Source: an uncultured Pelagibacteraceae bacterium
Lineage (GTDB): Bacteria > Pseudomonadota > Alphaproteobacteria > Pelagibacterales > Pelagibacteraceae
Reading direction: 5' to 3'
Length of the DNA stretch: 64,000 nt
Assembly: GCA_902634935.1 (NCBI GenBank)
Contig: CACPMF010000003.1
Span: 33,647-97,646 of the forward strand
Shown here: piece by piece, positions 8,683 through 20,826 of the stretch
Layout of the letters: every line of letters starts with the position of its first letter
How positions within the stretch are numbered: position 1 is the stretch's first letter
Translations under genes and position numbers: made by a program
Notes under the pieces: model-generated
Told to the model about the DNA's origin: nothing
What the model saw: only the letters and a program-made list of their open reading frames with translations
Database searches by the model: none

Positions 8683-9169
8683 ATCTCTCCTTTAAAGATT
8701 TGATTGTACTCTTAGTTGTAAATTTTTTTAAATCTCCATTATGTTGAGCAATTTCTTTTACAAATCTTGAGGAAATAATTTGATTTTCAACATCAGACAT
8801 TAAAAATATTGTTTCTATTTTATTGTAAAGTTTTCTATTCATTCCAGCTAATTGAAACTCATATTCAAAATCTGAAACAGCTCTAAGACCTCTTAGAATA
8901 ATATTTGATTTATATTTTTTGCACAAATCTGTTGTTAGTGAATTAAATGTAATAACATCGATATTTTTTTTGGTAAATTTAAGATCAGAGAACAAAGCTT
9001 TCTTAACAATATCTACTCTCTCATCGATTGGAAATAAAAAATTTTTTTGGTTTCCATCTGAAATTGCTACAACTACTTTGTCTACAAATTTTAGAGCTTT
9101 TTTAATTACATCTATATGACCAAAGGTTATAGGATCAAAAGTACCGGGATATATTGCAATATTTTTCAT
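8675..9169 (-). CDS. coaD: Phosphopantetheine adenylyltransferase
   Basis: 164 aa. The nucleotidyltransferase motif is at the N-terminus (YPGTFDPITFGHIDVI, the T/HxGH loop), with LRGLRAVSDFEYEFQLAGMNRKL and ISSRFVKEIA later, all typical of CoaD. It makes dephospho-CoA from 4'-phosphopantetheine and ATP, the penultimate step of CoA synthesis. Its ATG shares one base with the end of gyrA, and its end overlaps ppiA. Confidence 0.96.
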   Translation of the reverse strand: MKNIAIYPGTFDPITFGHIDVIKKALKFVDKVVVAISDGNQKNFLFPIDERVDIVKKALFSDLKFTKKNIDVITFNSLTTDLCKKYKSNIILRGLRAVSDFEYEFQLAGMNRKLYNKIETIFLMSDVENQIISSRFVKEIAQHNGDLKKFTTKSTIKSLKERYA

Positions 9170-11745
9170 TAAATTAAATTATCATCTAATTTAATAGCCG
9201 AAACTACTTTTTCATCACCAGAAAGTTTAATAATTCTAACTCCTTGAGTGTTTCTTCCTGCCACTCTTATCTCTTTAACAGTAGTTCTGATAACTCTACC
9301 TTTGTCAGTTGATATTAATATTTGATCACCCTCAAAAACTGGGAAAGATGATGATACATTTCCATTTCTTGATGAGTTGACAATACCAATTATACCTTTT
9401 CCACCTCTATTAGTTACTCGAAAATCATAATGGGAAGTTCTTTTTCCATAACCATTCTCTGTAATTGAGAGTATAAATTTTTCTTTAGCCTTTACCTCTG
9501 ATAATCCATCTTTTGAAGATTTTTTTGGAATTTTTTGATCATGATCAATTATAGATAATGATACGATTGCATCTTTGTCAGATAAATTTATACCTTTAAT
9601 GCCTTTAGACGATCTACCTTTAAATACTCTCAATTTTTTAGATTCAAATCTGATGCATTTTCCAAACTTTGTACTTAAAATAATGTCTTGATCATCTTTG
9701 CAAATTTTTACACCAATAATTTTGTCATCACTATCTAATTTCATAGCAATTTTACCTGATTGATTAATAGAACTAAAATCCTCTAAATTATTTTTTCTAA
9801 TTTTTCCTTTGGCTGTAGCAAAAATAATATGCATTCCTTTTGTATCAACATTTTCATCTGGAAAAGGCATAATTGAGCTAATCGATTGGTGATTTTTAAG
9901 TGGTAGAATGTTGAATAAGGATTTACCTTTTGATGATGCAGATCCTTCAGGTATCTTCCAAGCTTTAATTTTGTATGCCAATCCCTCTGTAGAGAAAAAA
10001 AGAACAGAGGTATGTGTATTGACTGACAAGGTTTGAACTACTGAGTCTTCATCTCTAGTTTTAATACCTGTTTTTCCTTTTCCACCTCTTTTTTGTTGTT
10101 TTACATTACTTAGTGCACCACGTTTAATATATCCTTGTAACGTAATTGTAATGATTACAGCCTCTTTTTGAATAGTTTCTTCAATATCATAATTTAATAC
10201 AGCATCAATTATTTGTGTTCTTCTTGGTTCAGAAAATTTATCTTTGATTTGTTGCAAGTCAGCACTTATAACTTTTAGTAATTCTGCTTTAGAATTAATA
10301 ATTTTTTTATATTGAGTTATTAATTCAGCTAATTTTTTTATTTCTACTTCAATTTCGTTTATTCCTAAAGCAGTAAGTTTCTGTAATCTTAACTCAAGAA
10401 TAGATACAACTTGCTCATTAGATAAACTATAAGTTCCTTTATAATTTTTATTATCAACTAATTTAATCAATTTTGCTGACTTGTTTATCTTCCACTTTGT
10501 TTTTAATAGAGAATTCTTAGCCTCTTCAGGATTTTTGGATTGTCTTATTATTTTTATTACTTTATCTATATTTTCAACACTGACCGATAATCCGATTAAA
10601 ATATGAACACGATCTTCTGCTTTTTTTAGATCATATTTAGTTTTTTTTATTACTACATCTTCTCTAAATTTTAAAAAATTTTCTAAAAAATCTTTTAAAT
10701 TACAAGTCTTTGGTTTGTTATCTACAATAGCTAAAGTATTGAAACCAAATGAACTTTCAATGGATGTATATTTATATAATTGTCTTTTAATTGTTTCAGG
10801 TTCAACACTTGATCTTAAATCAATTGCAACTCTAATTCCTTCTCTATTAGACTCATCTCTTATATCTCTAATTCCTTCAATTTTTTTTTCTCTTACTAAT
10901 TCAGCTATTCTCTCATTTAAAACAGATTTGTTTACTTGATAAGGTATGGAGGTTATTACTAATCTTTCTCTACCCCCTTTAGCTTGCTCAATTTTAATAT
11001 CGCCTCTGATTTTAAAAGAACCTCGGCCAGATTTATAACCTTGTTTAATAATATCTTTGCCAATAATAATACCACCAGTTGGAAAATCTGGACCAGGGAC
11101 ATGTTTCATCAATTCACCTAATTTTATGTCCTTATTTTTGATTAAAGCTAAAGTAGCATCTACAACTTCACCTAAATTATGAGGAGGTATACTTGTTGCC
11201 ATACCGACAGCAATTCCTCCTGCTCCATTAACTAATAAATTTGGATACTGTGCGGGAAGGACATCTGGTTCTTGTTCTGTTTCATCATAATTACTTTTGA
11301 ATGAAACTGTATCTTTTTCAATATCGTCTAATAAAAATTGAGCTATTTTTGCTAATCTTGTTTCTGTATATCTCATAGCAGCTGGTGGATCACCATCAAT
11401 TGAACCAAAATTTCCTTGACCATCAATTAATGGAAGACTCATTGAAAAATCTTGAACCATTCTAACTAAAGCGTCATATACGGCTTGATCACCATGTGGA
11501 TGATATTTACCAATTACATCTCCGACTATTCTTGCAGATTTTCTAAATTGTTTTGACCAATCAAAACCTCCCTTATGCATTGCATACAAAATTCTTCTAT
11601 GTACTGGTTTTAAACCATCTCTTACATCAGGTAGAGCTCTACTTATTATAACGCTCATTGCGTAAGACAAGTATGACGAACTCATTTCATCATACATTGA
11701 AATTGGTTTGATATTTAAATCTTTAGGTGCCTCGTTTTTTTGCAT
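9169..11745 (-). CDS. gyrA: DNA gyrase subunit A
   Basis: 858 aa. The N-terminal breakage-reunion domain contains the quinolone-region motif [21 protein letters not shown] and the active-site Tyr in AMRYTETRL. The C-terminal pinwheel domain carries the GyrA box as QKRGGKG, which separates it from ParC. It introduces negative supercoils together with GyrB. ssb lies 5 bases upstream and coaD overlaps its end by one base. Confidence 0.98.
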   Translation of the reverse strand: MQKNEAPKDLNIKPISMYDEMSSSYLSYAMSVIISRALPDVRDGLKPVHRRILYAMHKGGFDWSKQFRKSARIVGDVIGKYHPHGDQAVYDALVRMVQDFSMSLPLIDGQGNFGSIDGDPPAAMRYTETRLAKIAQFLLDDIEKDTVSFKSNYDETEQEPDVLPAQYPNLLVNGAGGIAVGMATSIPPHNLGEVVDATLALIKNKDIKLGELMKHVPGPDFPTGGIIIGKDIIKQGYKSGRGSFKIRGDIKIEQAKGGRERLVITSIPYQVNKSVLNERIAELVREKKIEGIRDIRDESNREGIRVAIDLRSSVEPETIKRQLYKYTSIESSFGFNTLAIVDNKPKTCNLKDFLENFLKFREDVVIKKTKYDLKKAEDRVHILIGLSVSVENIDKVIKIIRQSKNPEEAKNSLLKTKWKINKSAKLIKLVDNKNYKGTYSLSNEQVVSILELRLQKLTALGINEIEVEIKKLAELITQYKKIINSKAELLKVISADLQQIKDKFSEPRRTQIIDAVLNYDIEETIQKEAVIITITLQGYIKRGALSNVKQQKRGGKGKTGIKTRDEDSVVQTLSVNTHTSVLFFSTEGLAYKIKAWKIPEGSASSKGKSLFNILPLKNHQSISSIMPFPDENVDTKGMHIIFATAKGKIRKNNLEDFSSINQSGKIAMKLDSDDKIIGVKICKDDQDIILSTKFGKCIRFESKKLRVFKGRSSKGIKGINLSDKDAIVSLSIIDHDQKIPKKSSKDGLSEVKAKEKFILSITENGYGKRTSHYDFRVTNRGGKGIIGIVNSSRNGNVSSSFPVFEGDQILISTDKGRVIRTTVKEIRVAGRNTQGVRIIKLSGDEKVVSAIKLDDNLI

Positions 11746-11750
11746 AAAAA

Positions 11751-12197
11751 CTAGAATGGAATATCATCGTCCATATCATTTTGAGCAATGCTATTTTCAT
11801 CAAAATTTTGTTTATTATCTTGAGAAGGAATTGAATTTTGATTTCCACCACCTAACATTGTCAAAGAAGAATTATAACCTTGTATTAAAATTTCTGTCGA
11901 ATACTTATCTTGACCAGACTGTTCATCTTTCCATTTTCTTGTTGAAAGTTGTCCTTCAACGTATACTTGTGCGCCTTTTTTGAGATACTGCTGAACGACA
12001 TTAACTAGTCCCTCGTTAAATACAACCACTCTATGCCATTCTGTTTTCTCTTTTTTTTCTCCTGTATTTTTATCTTTCCAGGATTGACTAGTTGCAAGGC
12101 TTAATCTTGCAACACTTTTGCCATTTACCATTTGTTTCACTTCTGGATCTGCGCCTAATCGACCGATTAAAAGTACTTTATTTAAACTACCTGCCAT
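11751..12197 (-). CDS. ssb: Single-stranded DNA-binding protein
   Basis: 148 aa. An N-terminal OB fold ([48 protein letters not shown]) is followed by a Gly/Asn/Gln linker. The acidic tail ends DMDDDIPF, the partner-binding tip that recruits repair and replication proteins. It is first in the run ssb-gyrA-coaD-ppiA-tgt and divergent from uvrA, the usual ssb/uvrA arrangement in bacteria. Confidence 0.98.
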   Translation of the reverse strand: MAGSLNKVLLIGRLGADPEVKQMVNGKSVARLSLATSQSWKDKNTGEKKEKTEWHRVVVFNEGLVNVVQQYLKKGAQVYVEGQLSTRKWKDEQSGQDKYSTEILIQGYNSSLTMLGGGNQNSIPSQDNKQNFDENSIAQNDMDDDIPF

Positions 12198-12277
12198 AAT
12201 ATTTTATATCTGATATGTTTATTTATATCACTTATTAAGTTGAATATTAATTTTATTAATCTAAAGCAACAAAAATT

Positions 12278-15154
12278 ATGCTTAAAAAGATAGTTATTAA
12301 GGGTGCAAAAGAGCACAATTTAAAGAACATCTCACTAGAGATTCCAAAAGATAAATTTGTTGTTATTACTGGTCTGTCTGGTTCTGGAAAATCATCTCTA
12401 GCATTCGATACCATATATGCTGAGGGGCAAAGAAGGTATGTAGAAAGTTTATCTGCATATGCAAGACAGTTTTTAGATAAAATGAAAAAACCAAATGTCG
12501 ACTTGATAGAAGGATTAAGTCCAGCAATTTCAATTGAACAAAAAAATACATCAAAAAATCCACGATCAACCGTTGCAACTGTAACTGAGATTTATGATTA
12601 TATGAGAGTGCTTTATGCAAGAGCTGGCGTGCCATATTCACCATTTACTGGTAAACCAATTACATCTCAAACTATAAGCCAAATTGTTGATAAAATTAAA
12701 GAGCTGCCAAAAAAATCTACAATCTTCTTATATGCTCCAGTAGTTAGAGGTCGTAAGGGTGAGTATAAAAAAGATATTTTAAATTATAAAAAAAGAGGTT
12801 TTAGAAAAATTAAAATAGACGATCAGCTTTATGAAATTGACAATGTACCAGAATTAAATAAAAAAGTTAAACATGATATATCTATACTAGTAGATAGAAT
12901 TGTTATTAATTCATCACTTGGAAATCGATTAGCTGAGAGTGTAGAAACTGCAGTTAATTTAGCAAATGGTTTATTGTTTGTTGAATATGAAAACGAAACT
13001 TTACCAAAAAAATACCGAAAAGTAGAAAAACTAATTTTTTCTACAAAATTCGCTTGTCCAGAAAGTGGATTTACCATTGAAGAAATTGAGCCTAGACTTT
13101 TTTCATTTAATAGTCCCTACGGTGCTTGTGAAGAGTGTGAAGGTATTGGTGTAAAACTTAATGTAGATCCAAAATTAGTGGTTCCTAATGAAAAAAAAAG
13201 TATTGCAGATGGAGCAATTGAACCTTGGTCAAAATCTTCATCTATGTATTACGCGCAAACTTTAGCATCTTTAGCAAAACATTATGGATTTTCACTTGAT
13301 GAAAAATGGTCAAAACTTTCAAAAAAAATAAAAGATGTAATACTTTTTGGATCTGATGATGAGGAGATAAAATTTACTTATGATGATGGTTATGAAAAAT
13401 ATTCTCACAAGAAAACTTTTGAAGGTGTTGTTAATAATTTAGAAAGAAGATATTTAGAGACTGATAGTGATTGGAAAAGAGAGGAAATAGCTCAATATCA
13501 ATCTGATACAAAATGTGAAAGATGCAATGGCCAGCGGTTAAAAGATGAGGCTTTATGTGTCAAAATTAACGAACTTAACATTAGCGAAGTAACAGAAAAA
13601 TCAATTTACGATGCAAAAGATTGGTTTAGATCTTTAAATAACAATCTAGATAAAAGACAATTAAAAATTGCACAACACATATTAAAAGAAATAAATGAAA
13701 GGTTAGATTTTTTATTAAACGTTGGTCTTGATTATTTAACACTTTCAAGAGAGTCTGGAACTCTATCAGGTGGTGAAGCTCAAAGAATTAGACTAGCATC
13801 TCAAATTGGTTCAGGACTTACAGGAGTTTTATATGTTTTAGATGAACCATCAATTGGATTGCACCAAAAAGACAATGTTAAATTAATTGATGCTTTAAAA
13901 AGATTAAGAGATCTTGGTAACACTGTGATTGTTGTTGAACACGATACTGAAACAATGGAAAACGCAGACCATATAATTGATCTTGGGCCAGAAGCTGGGA
14001 ATAAAGGTGGTCAAGTAGTTGCACAAGGTTGTTATGAAGAAATTTTAAAAAATAACGATAGTATTACTGGAAGATATTTATCAAATAAAAGCTTTATACC
14101 AATTCCAAAAAATAGAAGACTTGCAAAAAATGGAAGATTTTTAGAAATCAATGGTGCAAGTGGTAATAACTTAAATAATGTTAATCTTAAAATTCCATTA
14201 GGTAGTTTTACTTGTGTTACAGGGGTATCAGGAAGTGGTAAATCAACTTTAGTTCTTCAAACTCTTTACAACGCTTTAAACCTTACTCTAAATAATAATA
14301 AGTCTAGAAAAATTCCTCAACCTTTTAGAGGTTTTAAAGGTATTGAGTTAATTGATAAAGTTATCGATATTGATCAATCTCCAATTGGACGAACACCAAG
14401 GTCAAATCCTGCAACATATACTGGTGCATTTGGGCCAATAAGAGACTGGTTCACAAACTTACCAGAGTCTAAAAGTCGTGGTTACAAACCAGGTCGTTTC
14501 TCTTTTAACGTTAAAGGTGGAAGGTGTGAGGCTTGTGAAGGTGATGGAGTAATCACATATGAGATGCATTTTTTACCTGACGTATATATTACTTGTGATG
14601 ATTGTAAGGGAACAAGATATAATAGAGAAACCTTAGAAATTAAATTTAAGGATAAGAGTATTGCTGATGTGTTGAATATGACAGTTGATGAAGGTTGTGA
14701 GTATTTTGAGAATATATCAAATATTAAAACAAAACTTCTAACACTTAAGAAAGTTGGACTTGGGTATATAAAAATTGGACAACAAGCAACTACTCTATCA
14801 GGTGGTGAAGCACAAAGAATTAAATTAGCAAAAGAATTATCAAAGAGGTCAACTGGAAGAACAATGTATATTCTAGATGAACCTACAACTGGTTTGCATC
14901 AACATGATATTAAGAAATTATTAGAAATTCTACATACATTTGTTGCTACAGGAAATAGTGTAGTTGTTATTGAGCATAATCTAGATGTAATTAAAACTGC
15001 CGATTATATTATTGATATGGGTCCAGAGGGAGGTGTTAAGGGAGGAAATATTATAGCTGAAGGAAAACCTGAAGATGTGGCAAAAGTTGACGGTAGTTAC
15101 ACTGGAAAATTCCTAAAACCTCTTTTAAATACAAAATTTAAAAAAACTGCTTAA
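12278..15154 (+). CDS. uvrA: Excinuclease ABC subunit A
   Basis: 958 aa, full length. There are two ABC ATPase halves, each with Walker A ([10 protein letters not shown] near residue 31; GVSGSGKST near 650) and an LSGGEAQRI signature. The zinc-finger cysteines are intact ([32 protein letters not shown]). As the damage sensor of nucleotide excision repair it loads UvrB. Divergent from ssb with an 80-base gap that must hold both promoters. Confidence 0.98.
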   Translation: MLKKIVIKGAKEHNLKNISLEIPKDKFVVITGLSGSGKSSLAFDTIYAEGQRRYVESLSAYARQFLDKMKKPNVDLIEGLSPAISIEQKNTSKNPRSTVATVTEIYDYMRVLYARAGVPYSPFTGKPITSQTISQIVDKIKELPKKSTIFLYAPVVRGRKGEYKKDILNYKKRGFRKIKIDDQLYEIDNVPELNKKVKHDISILVDRIVINSSLGNRLAESVETAVNLANGLLFVEYENETLPKKYRKVEKLIFSTKFACPESGFTIEEIEPRLFSFNSPYGACEECEGIGVKLNVDPKLVVPNEKKSIADGAIEPWSKSSSMYYAQTLASLAKHYGFSLDEKWSKLSKKIKDVILFGSDDEEIKFTYDDGYEKYSHKKTFEGVVNNLERRYLETDSDWKREEIAQYQSDTKCERCNGQRLKDEALCVKINELNISEVTEKSIYDAKDWFRSLNNNLDKRQLKIAQHILKEINERLDFLLNVGLDYLTLSRESGTLSGGEAQRIRLASQIGSGLTGVLYVLDEPSIGLHQKDNVKLIDALKRLRDLGNTVIVVEHDTETMENADHIIDLGPEAGNKGGQVVAQGCYEEILKNNDSITGRYLSNKSFIPIPKNRRLAKNGRFLEINGASGNNLNNVNLKIPLGSFTCVTGVSGSGKSTLVLQTLYNALNLTLNNNKSRKIPQPFRGFKGIELIDKVIDIDQSPIGRTPRSNPATYTGAFGPIRDWFTNLPESKSRGYKPGRFSFNVKGGRCEACEGDGVITYEMHFLPDVYITCDDCKGTRYNRETLEIKFKDKSIADVLNMTVDEGCEYFENISNIKTKLLTLKKVGLGYIKIGQQATTLSGGEAQRIKLAKELSKRSTGRTMYILDEPTTGLHQHDIKKLLEILHTFVATGNSVVVIEHNLDVIKTADYIIDMGPEGGVKGGNIIAEGKPEDVAKVDGSYTGKFLKPLLNTKFKKTA

Positions 15155-15187
15155 TATTGTAAAAAAAACATTGTATAACTAATTTTT

Positions 15188-15790
15188 ATGACTTCGATTC
15201 TACAATCATTATCAAAAACAGTTCATTTATCTTTAGGAATATCTGTAATTCTTTTTTTAGGTTTGTACTTTGCGAATGGAGGATTTGATATTGATGTTTT
15301 ATTCTGGAGCTGGGTATTCAGATATATTCATGTGATTGTAGCAACTATGTGGATTGGATTACTGTGGTATTTCAATTTCGTTCAAATACCTAATATGCCA
15401 AAAATACCAGATGAACAGAAACCTGCTATAGGAAAAGTAATAGCTCCATCCGCCCTATTCTGGTTTAGATGGGCAGCTTTAGTTACAGTAGTTTCAGGTT
15501 TAATTCTTGCATATTTAAATGGATATGTTCATCAAGCAATGACTTTAGGTATTGGTTCTGGTGGTGGTAAAAATACTGCAATAGGTATTGGTATGTGGTT
15601 AGGATTGATAATGGCATTTAATGTTTGGTTTGTTATTTGGCCTAATCAAAAAAGAGCCTTAGGCATAGTTGAGTGTGAACCTGAGATAAAAGCAAAGTCC
15701 GCAAAAACTGCAATGTTATTTTCTAGAACAAATACTCTTCTTTCATTGCCAATGCTACTTTCAATGGTGGCTGCTCAAAATTTATATTAA
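15188..15790 (+). CDS. PuuD-like integral membrane protein (urate hydroxylase membrane domain only)
   Basis: 200 aa with about five hydrophobic helices. Family features are FRYIHVIVATMWIGLLWYFNFVQIP near residues 43-70, APSALFWFRWAALVTVVSG, and GMWLGLIMAFNVWFVIWPNQKR. These match the N-terminal membrane domain of PuuD (urate oxidase N-terminal family). Characterised PuuD carries an additional C-terminal cytochrome c domain; here the protein ends after the membrane part and has no CxxCH motif. No other purine-degradation gene is near. It may have another redox or membrane role, so the family link is firmer than any function. Its last four bases overlap the convergent secF. Confidence 0.7.
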   Translation: MTSILQSLSKTVHLSLGISVILFLGLYFANGGFDIDVLFWSWVFRYIHVIVATMWIGLLWYFNFVQIPNMPKIPDEQKPAIGKVIAPSALFWFRWAALVTVVSGLILAYLNGYVHQAMTLGIGSGGGKNTAIGIGMWLGLIMAFNVWFVIWPNQKRALGIVECEPEIKAKSAKTAMLFSRTNTLLSLPMLLSMVAAQNLY

Positions 15791-16680
15791 TCTTTATCTT
15801 CTTTTACTATAGTTCGTTGCGATACTTTTAGGACAACTAAAATTGGGTTTGCAATATAAATTGAAGAATAAGTTCCAAATATAACACCCAAGATCATTGC
15901 TAATGAAAATCCTTTTAGAATTTCACCTCCAAAAATAAAAATTGATAAAAGTGCTAATAGTGTAGTGGCAGATGTAATAATTGTTCTTGATAGTGTTTGG
16001 TTGATTGAAATATTTGTTAATTCAAAAATTTTAATATCAGAAAATTTTCTTAGATTTTCTCTAACCCTATCAAATATTACAACCGTATCATTCATTGAGT
16101 ATCCAACTATGGTAAGCACTGCTGCAACAATTGATAAATTTATTTCTAATGAAAAAAGGGAGAAAACTCCAAGTGTAATTATTACATCATGAAAAAGTGC
16201 AACGATTGCACCCAAACTAAATTGCCACTCAAATCTTATCCAAATATATAAAAGCATAGCTGCTAAAGATAAAGCAATAGCTATAATGCCTGATTGTAAA
16301 AGTTCAGCACTTACCTTTGGACCAACATTTTCAACTCTTCTAAAATCTACCGTTCCAATTGAGCCTGAAAGTTTAGTTTTAATATTATCTATAAATTTTG
16401 GATCATTTGAATTTTGTTTTTCAAATTTAATAATAAAGTCAGTGTCATTTCCAAAGTTTTTAACAGACACATCTCCAAGATTTAATTGATTAAAACTGTC
16501 TCTAATTTTTTTAATATTTGCAGAATTTAAGTCGGTTCTTAATTCAATTAATGTACCTCCTTTAAAATCAACACCATAATTTAACCCTTTAAACGCCAAT
16601 AGAATTAGCGATGTAACAATAAGAACAATTGAGAGAATATTGAATGATTTGTAAAACTTATTAAACGATATTTCTCTCAT
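15787..16680 (-). CDS. secF: Protein translocase subunit SecF
   Basis: 297 aa. Six transmembrane helices, an N-terminal GVDFKGGTLIELR motif after the first helix, a periplasmic P4-like domain, and the core motifs GYSMNDTVVIFDRVRENLR and SINQTLSRTIITSATTLLAL. SecD and SecF use the proton gradient to pull preproteins through SecYEG. It shares one base with the end of secD. Confidence 0.97.
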   Translation of the reverse strand: MREISFNKFYKSFNILSIVLIVTSLILLAFKGLNYGVDFKGGTLIELRTDLNSANIKKIRDSFNQLNLGDVSVKNFGNDTDFIIKFEKQNSNDPKFIDNIKTKLSGSIGTVDFRRVENVGPKVSAELLQSGIIAIALSLAAMLLYIWIRFEWQFSLGAIVALFHDVIITLGVFSLFSLEINLSIVAAVLTIVGYSMNDTVVIFDRVRENLRKFSDIKIFELTNISINQTLSRTIITSATTLLALLSIFIFGGEILKGFSLAMILGVIFGTYSSIYIANPILVVLKVSQRTIVKEDKD

Positions 16681-18233
16681 TATATTAAACTCTCTTTTTC
16701 CTTATTTTTAATCACATAAAATGCAGTAAATAGTCTTGCTATGAAGTATACAGAGAATAGCGTAGTTAGAATTCCAACACCTAATGTTATTGAAAATCCT
16801 TTGATTGGACCAGATCCCATGAAAAATAATATTACAGCTGCTATTAATGTAGTAATATTTGCATCTAAAATTGTAGTTCTTGATTTTGTATAACCAGAAT
16901 CGAAAGCAATAATTGGATTTCGCTCAGATTTAATTTCTTCTTTTATTCTCTCAAAAATTAAAACATTTGCATCAACTGCCATTCCAACAGTCAAGATTAT
17001 TCCTGCTATTCCAGGCAATGTTAGAGTAGCTTCGAATATCGTTAATACACCAACAAGTAAAAATAAATTTGAAATTAATGCTAAATTCGCAATTACACCA
17101 AAAACTCTATATTTATAAATCATGAATAGTACTACTAATATAAAACCAATTATTAATGACATTATCCCAGCATCAATTGAATCTTGTCCAAGATCGGGTC
17201 CTACTGTTCTCTCCTCAATAATGTTAAGAGGTGCGGGTAAAGCTCCAGATCTTAATAATAAAGCTAAATCTGTTGCTGATTGAAATGTAAAATCTCCTGA
17301 TATTTGACCAGATCCACCAATTATAGGCTCTCTAACTGATGGAGCGCTAATAATTTTACCATCAAGTATAATTGCTAGTCTTTTTCCAACTCCTGTACTA
17401 GTAGCTCTTCCAAATTTTTTTGCACCTACTCTATCCAAAGTAAAAGATACAACTGTTTCATTGGTTTGAGAGTTCATAGATGGTTTTGCATCTACTAAGT
17501 TGTCACCACTTAAGATAATACGCTTACTAACAATTGCGTTCTCAGAGCCATCTTCAAATTCTAATTTTTCAGTTCCAAAAGACTCCTCAGTATTTTGAGT
17601 AATAAATTGAAAAGTCAAATTAGCAGTTTTTCCTAATAAAGATTTTATTCTGCCAGGATCATCTAAACCTGGTAATTCTACTAAAATTCTATCATTGCCT
17701 CTTTTTAAAATGTTTGGTTCATTGGTTCCAACCTCATCAACTCTTCTTCTTACAATTTCAATTGCTTGATCTAAAGAAGCATTCTTTAATAGAACAAGTC
17801 CGTATTTAGAAAGCGTTAATTTAAAAGAGTCTTGATTTTTTACAAAATCAAATTCATGTGACTTATATTGTTGATAGTAAGGATTTATTTCACTTTCATC
17901 ATCATCTAAAATATTGTTTAATTCATCAGATTTGTCTGGGGTAGTATCAAAAATAATTGAATTATCATCTACTGCATAATTTCTTGTAATAATATTCTTA
18001 TCCTTAAAAAAATTTTTTAACTCCATAACTTTGTTTTGGAGTTTTTGAGTAATTACAGGCTTATTATCAATTTCGAGCAATAAGTATGAACCACCTTGTA
18101 AATCTAATCCAAGTTTTATATTTTTTGAAAAAAAATTATCATCTATCTTAAAAAAGTTTGAGATGGAAAAATAAGATAAAATTAAGGTAAATATAATTAC
18201 ACTAAATATTCTTAATTTTGAAAAGTATAACAT
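16680..18233 (-). CDS. secD: Protein translocase subunit SecD
   Basis: 517 aa. The LGLDLQGGSYLLLEI motif follows the first transmembrane helix and a large periplasmic domain comes next (IVRRRVDEVGTNEP, RILVELPGLDDP). The C-terminal membrane domain contains AVDANVLIFERIKEE, with the Asp thought to carry protons. It sits in the classical yajC-secD-secF order. Confidence 0.97.
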   Translation of the reverse strand: MLYFSKLRIFSVIIFTLILSYFSISNFFKIDDNFFSKNIKLGLDLQGGSYLLLEIDNKPVITQKLQNKVMELKNFFKDKNIITRNYAVDDNSIIFDTTPDKSDELNNILDDDESEINPYYQQYKSHEFDFVKNQDSFKLTLSKYGLVLLKNASLDQAIEIVRRRVDEVGTNEPNILKRGNDRILVELPGLDDPGRIKSLLGKTANLTFQFITQNTEESFGTEKLEFEDGSENAIVSKRIILSGDNLVDAKPSMNSQTNETVVSFTLDRVGAKKFGRATSTGVGKRLAIILDGKIISAPSVREPIIGGSGQISGDFTFQSATDLALLLRSGALPAPLNIIEERTVGPDLGQDSIDAGIMSLIIGFILVVLFMIYKYRVFGVIANLALISNLFLLVGVLTIFEATLTLPGIAGIILTVGMAVDANVLIFERIKEEIKSERNPIIAFDSGYTKSRTTILDANITTLIAAVILFFMGSGPIKGFSITLGVGILTTLFSVYFIARLFTAFYVIKNKEKESLI

Positions 18234-18244
18234 TTAAATTAATG

Positions 18245-18529
18245 TTATTTTTTTGGCTCTACAGTATTTATTAAACCTTGAATTCCAGTAGCTCTAACTA
18301 CCTCAACATTAATATTTTCGGCGATTTGTACTTCAACTTTGTCATTATCAATTATTCTTTCAACAGTACCAACAATACCACCTGAAGTTACAACTTTGTC
18401 CCCTCTTTTTAAATTTTCAACCATTGCCTTATGTTCTTTAACTTTCTTTTGCTGTGGTCTAATTAAAAAGAAATAAAAAATAACAAAAATTAAAATTAAC
18501 GGTATAAATTGTCCAATTCCACTGTCCAT
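18245..18529 (-). CDS. yajC: YajC, SecDF accessory subunit
   Basis: 94 aa. One transmembrane helix (QFIPLILIFVIFYFFLIRP) is followed by QQKKVKEHKAMVENLKRGDKVVTSGGIVGTV, the family signature. It binds SecDF in the preprotein translocase holocomplex. First gene of the yajC-secD-secF set, 11 bases before secD. Confidence 0.95.
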   Translation of the reverse strand: MDSGIGQFIPLILIFVIFYFFLIRPQQKKVKEHKAMVENLKRGDKVVTSGGIVGTVERIIDNDKVEVQIAENINVEVVRATGIQGLINTVEPKK

Positions 18530-18583
18530 ATGATCCTCTAAAGTTTAAGATTATTTATACTATCTAATTTTTAATGACAACTC

Positions 18584-19840
18584 CTAATTGTTCGAAATCT
18601 TATCAATATTTCCCATATAGGGTTTCAAGACTTCAGGAATTGAAATTGAGCCGTCCTCTAATTGATAGTTTTCAAGAATGGCAATAAGGGTTCTACCTAC
18701 TGCTAAACCACTACCATTAAGAGTACCTACAAATTCGATATTATTATTATTTTTATATCTAGCTTTCATTCGTCTGGCTTGGAAAGATCCACATGAAGAA
18801 CAGCTTGAAATTTCTCTGTATTTGTTTTCTGAAGGAAGCCAAACTTCTAAATCATATGTTTTTTCTGCTCCAAAACCCATGTCACCAGTACATAAAATAA
18901 TTTTTCTATAAGGTAATTTTAGATCATCTAATATTTTAGTTGCACATTCCGTCATTCTCTCAAGTTCCTGCATGCATTGATTATTTTCGACAATACTTAC
19001 AAGTTCAACTTTATAAAATTGATGTTGTCTAATCATTCCTTTTGTATCTTTTCCATAACTGCCAGCTTCTTTTCTAAAACAAGGTGTTGATGCAACTAAC
19101 CTCATAGGAAGTTTTTTTTTATCAATAATTTGGTTTTTAACCATATTTGTTAATATTACTTCGGCTGTAGGTATCAAAAATTTTCTATCATTTTTATCAT
19201 CAAATTTAATTTCAAATTGGTCATTTTCAAATTTTGGTAATTGTCCTGTTCCAAACATAGTTTCATCGGTTGCCATCAAAGGAGGTGATATCTCTGTATA
19301 TCCATTTTTTTGAATATGTGTATCGATCATAAAATTAGAAATTGCTCTTTCAAGAGCAGCTAATTTATCTTTAACAAACACAAATCTAGAACCAGTAGTT
19401 TTTGAAGCTAAATCAAAATCTAACATATTTAGTTTTTCACCTAACTCATAATGACTTAATGGTTTAAATTTGAAATCTTTGATTTCACCAGATTTAGTAA
19501 TTTCAACATTATCATTTTCATCTTTGCCAACGGGAACTTCATCCAAAGGTAAATTAGGTATTGAACTTAGTAAATTATCAAGTTCATTTTTAATAATTTT
19601 TTGTTCTTTTGATAAATTTTCAATTTGCTTGGATATTTCTTTAGATTTTTCAAATAAAGATTCATCTTTTGATTTAGAGATATTTTTTTTCTCCATCTCA
19701 AATTTTTCTTTTTCTTGAATTAACTGTCGATTTTTTTTATCGAGATCTAAAATTTGATCATAATCGACTTCAGAATTTCTATGACTAAGCGATGTTTTAA
19801 AATGTTCTAAATTTTCTCTTATTTCTTTTAAATTATGCAT
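18584..19840 (-). CDS. serS: Seryl-tRNA synthetase
   Basis: 418 aa from the ATG at 19840, where the protein begins [14 protein letters not shown] as in the family. The longer reading frame adds only eight lysine-rich residues. An N-terminal tRNA-binding coiled coil (about residues 25-105) is followed by class II motif 2 ([22 protein letters not shown]) and motif 3 ([14 protein letters not shown]). It charges tRNA-Ser and selenocysteine tRNA where present. It overlaps the end of tatC by 8 bases. Confidence 0.97.
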   Translation of the reverse strand: MHNLKEIRENLEHFKTSLSHRNSEVDYDQILDLDKKNRQLIQEKEKFEMEKKNISKSKDESLFEKSKEISKQIENLSKEQKIIKNELDNLLSSIPNLPLDEVPVGKDENDNVEITKSGEIKDFKFKPLSHYELGEKLNMLDFDLASKTTGSRFVFVKDKLAALERAISNFMIDTHIQKNGYTEISPPLMATDETMFGTGQLPKFENDQFEIKFDDKNDRKFLIPTAEVILTNMVKNQIIDKKKLPMRLVASTPCFRKEAGSYGKDTKGMIRQHQFYKVELVSIVENNQCMQELERMTECATKILDDLKLPYRKIILCTGDMGFGAEKTYDLEVWLPSENKYREISSCSSCGSFQARRMKARYKNNNNIEFVGTLNGSGLAVGRTLIAILENYQLEDGSISIPEVLKPYMGNIDKISNN

Positions 19841-20591
19841 TTTTTTCTTCTGCTTTTTTCTCAATTATATTTACAGAAAAAATTGATAATTCATATAAAA
19901 TAAGCAGCGGAACAGCTAAACCAATTTGTGTAATTGGATCTGGTGGAGTTAAAATTGCTGCAGCTCCAAATATCATAACTACAACGTATTTTCTTCTCTC
20001 TTTTAAAAAAGTTGAATTAATAACTCCAATTCTTGCTAATAAACTTAAAACTACAGGTAGTTGAAAACTCAAACCAAAAGCAAATATCAATTTCATTACT
20101 AATGATAGATATTCATTAACTTTTGCTTCAAGTTGAATAGGTAAATTTGTACTTGCTCCTAAACTTTCAAATGATAAAAAAAACTTTATCGCAAGTGGCA
20201 TTATTAAATAATAAACAAGCATTCCTCCTAATAGAAATAAAATTGGTGTAATAATTAGATAAGGCATAATTGCTTTCTTTTCATGAGTATAAAGTCCAGG
20301 TGCAATAAACTTCCAAATCTGTATCAAAATAAATGGACTAGTGATAAAAAAAGCTGCAAAAAAAGATACTTTTAAATAAGTTAAAAAAGTTTCCTGAAGA
20401 GCTGTAAATATTAATCTTCTTTCAATACCGTCATCTCTTACCGCTTCAGCATATGGGTTAACTAAAAATCCATAAATATACTCTGAAAAAAAATAACAAA
20501 TTACAAACAATACAGATAAAAATATTAATGAATGTATTAATCTTTTTCTAAGTTCAACTAAGTGGCTTATAAATCCCGTTTCTTTATCCAT
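19833..20591 (-). CDS. tatC: Twin-arginine translocase subunit TatC
   Basis: 252 aa with six predicted membrane helices. The conserved N-terminal [10 protein letters not shown], the first periplasmic loop, [11 protein letters not shown] and AAILTPPDP are the TatC landmarks. It is the receptor for twin-arginine signal peptides. It overlaps tatB by 8 bases. The PhoX protein encoded at 34-36 kb has such a signal and is a likely client. Confidence 0.97.
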   Translation of the reverse strand: MDKETGFISHLVELRKRLIHSLIFLSVLFVICYFFSEYIYGFLVNPYAEAVRDDGIERRLIFTALQETFLTYLKVSFFAAFFITSPFILIQIWKFIAPGLYTHEKKAIMPYLIITPILFLLGGMLVYYLIMPLAIKFFLSFESLGASTNLPIQLEAKVNEYLSLVMKLIFAFGLSFQLPVVLSLLARIGVINSTFLKERRKYVVVMIFGAAAILTPPDPITQIGLAVPLLILYELSIFSVNIIEKKAEEKNA

Positions 20592-20823
20592 TTATATCTT
20601 TTATGTTTTCATTTTTTTCAGATGATTTTTTAATATTTTTTTCGTCTTCTATTGAGTTGTCTGTAATTTCGGATACTTGAGTTTGTACATCACTTACATA
20701 TCTTTTAATTGATCCAATCCAAGATCCCATTTTTTTTAACATTAAAGGAAAATCTTTAGGACCTACTACAATGATTGCTATAGAAACTATTATTAAAATT
20801 TCTAACCAGCCAATTTGTGGCAT
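20584..20823 (-). CDS. tatB: Twin-arginine translocase subunit TatB
   Basis: 79 aa, short for TatB. An N-terminal helix (IGWLEILIIVSIAIIVVGPKDFPLMLKKMG) with the Gly-Pro hinge characteristic of TatB is followed by an amphipathic helix and a charged tail. It forms the receptor complex with TatC. Located between tatA and tatC with a 3-base gap to tatA. Confidence 0.92.
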   Translation of the reverse strand: MPQIGWLEILIIVSIAIIVVGPKDFPLMLKKMGSWIGSIKRYVSDVQTQVSEITDNSIEDEKNIKKSSEKNENIKDING

Positions 20824-20826
20824 GTA

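Noticed and set aside
10715..10939. Open frame antisense to gyrA, and similar frames opposite uvrA, secF, ilvD, valS and aapJ
   Set aside because: They are shadows of conserved coding sequence on the other strand, without ribosome sites or recognisable domains.
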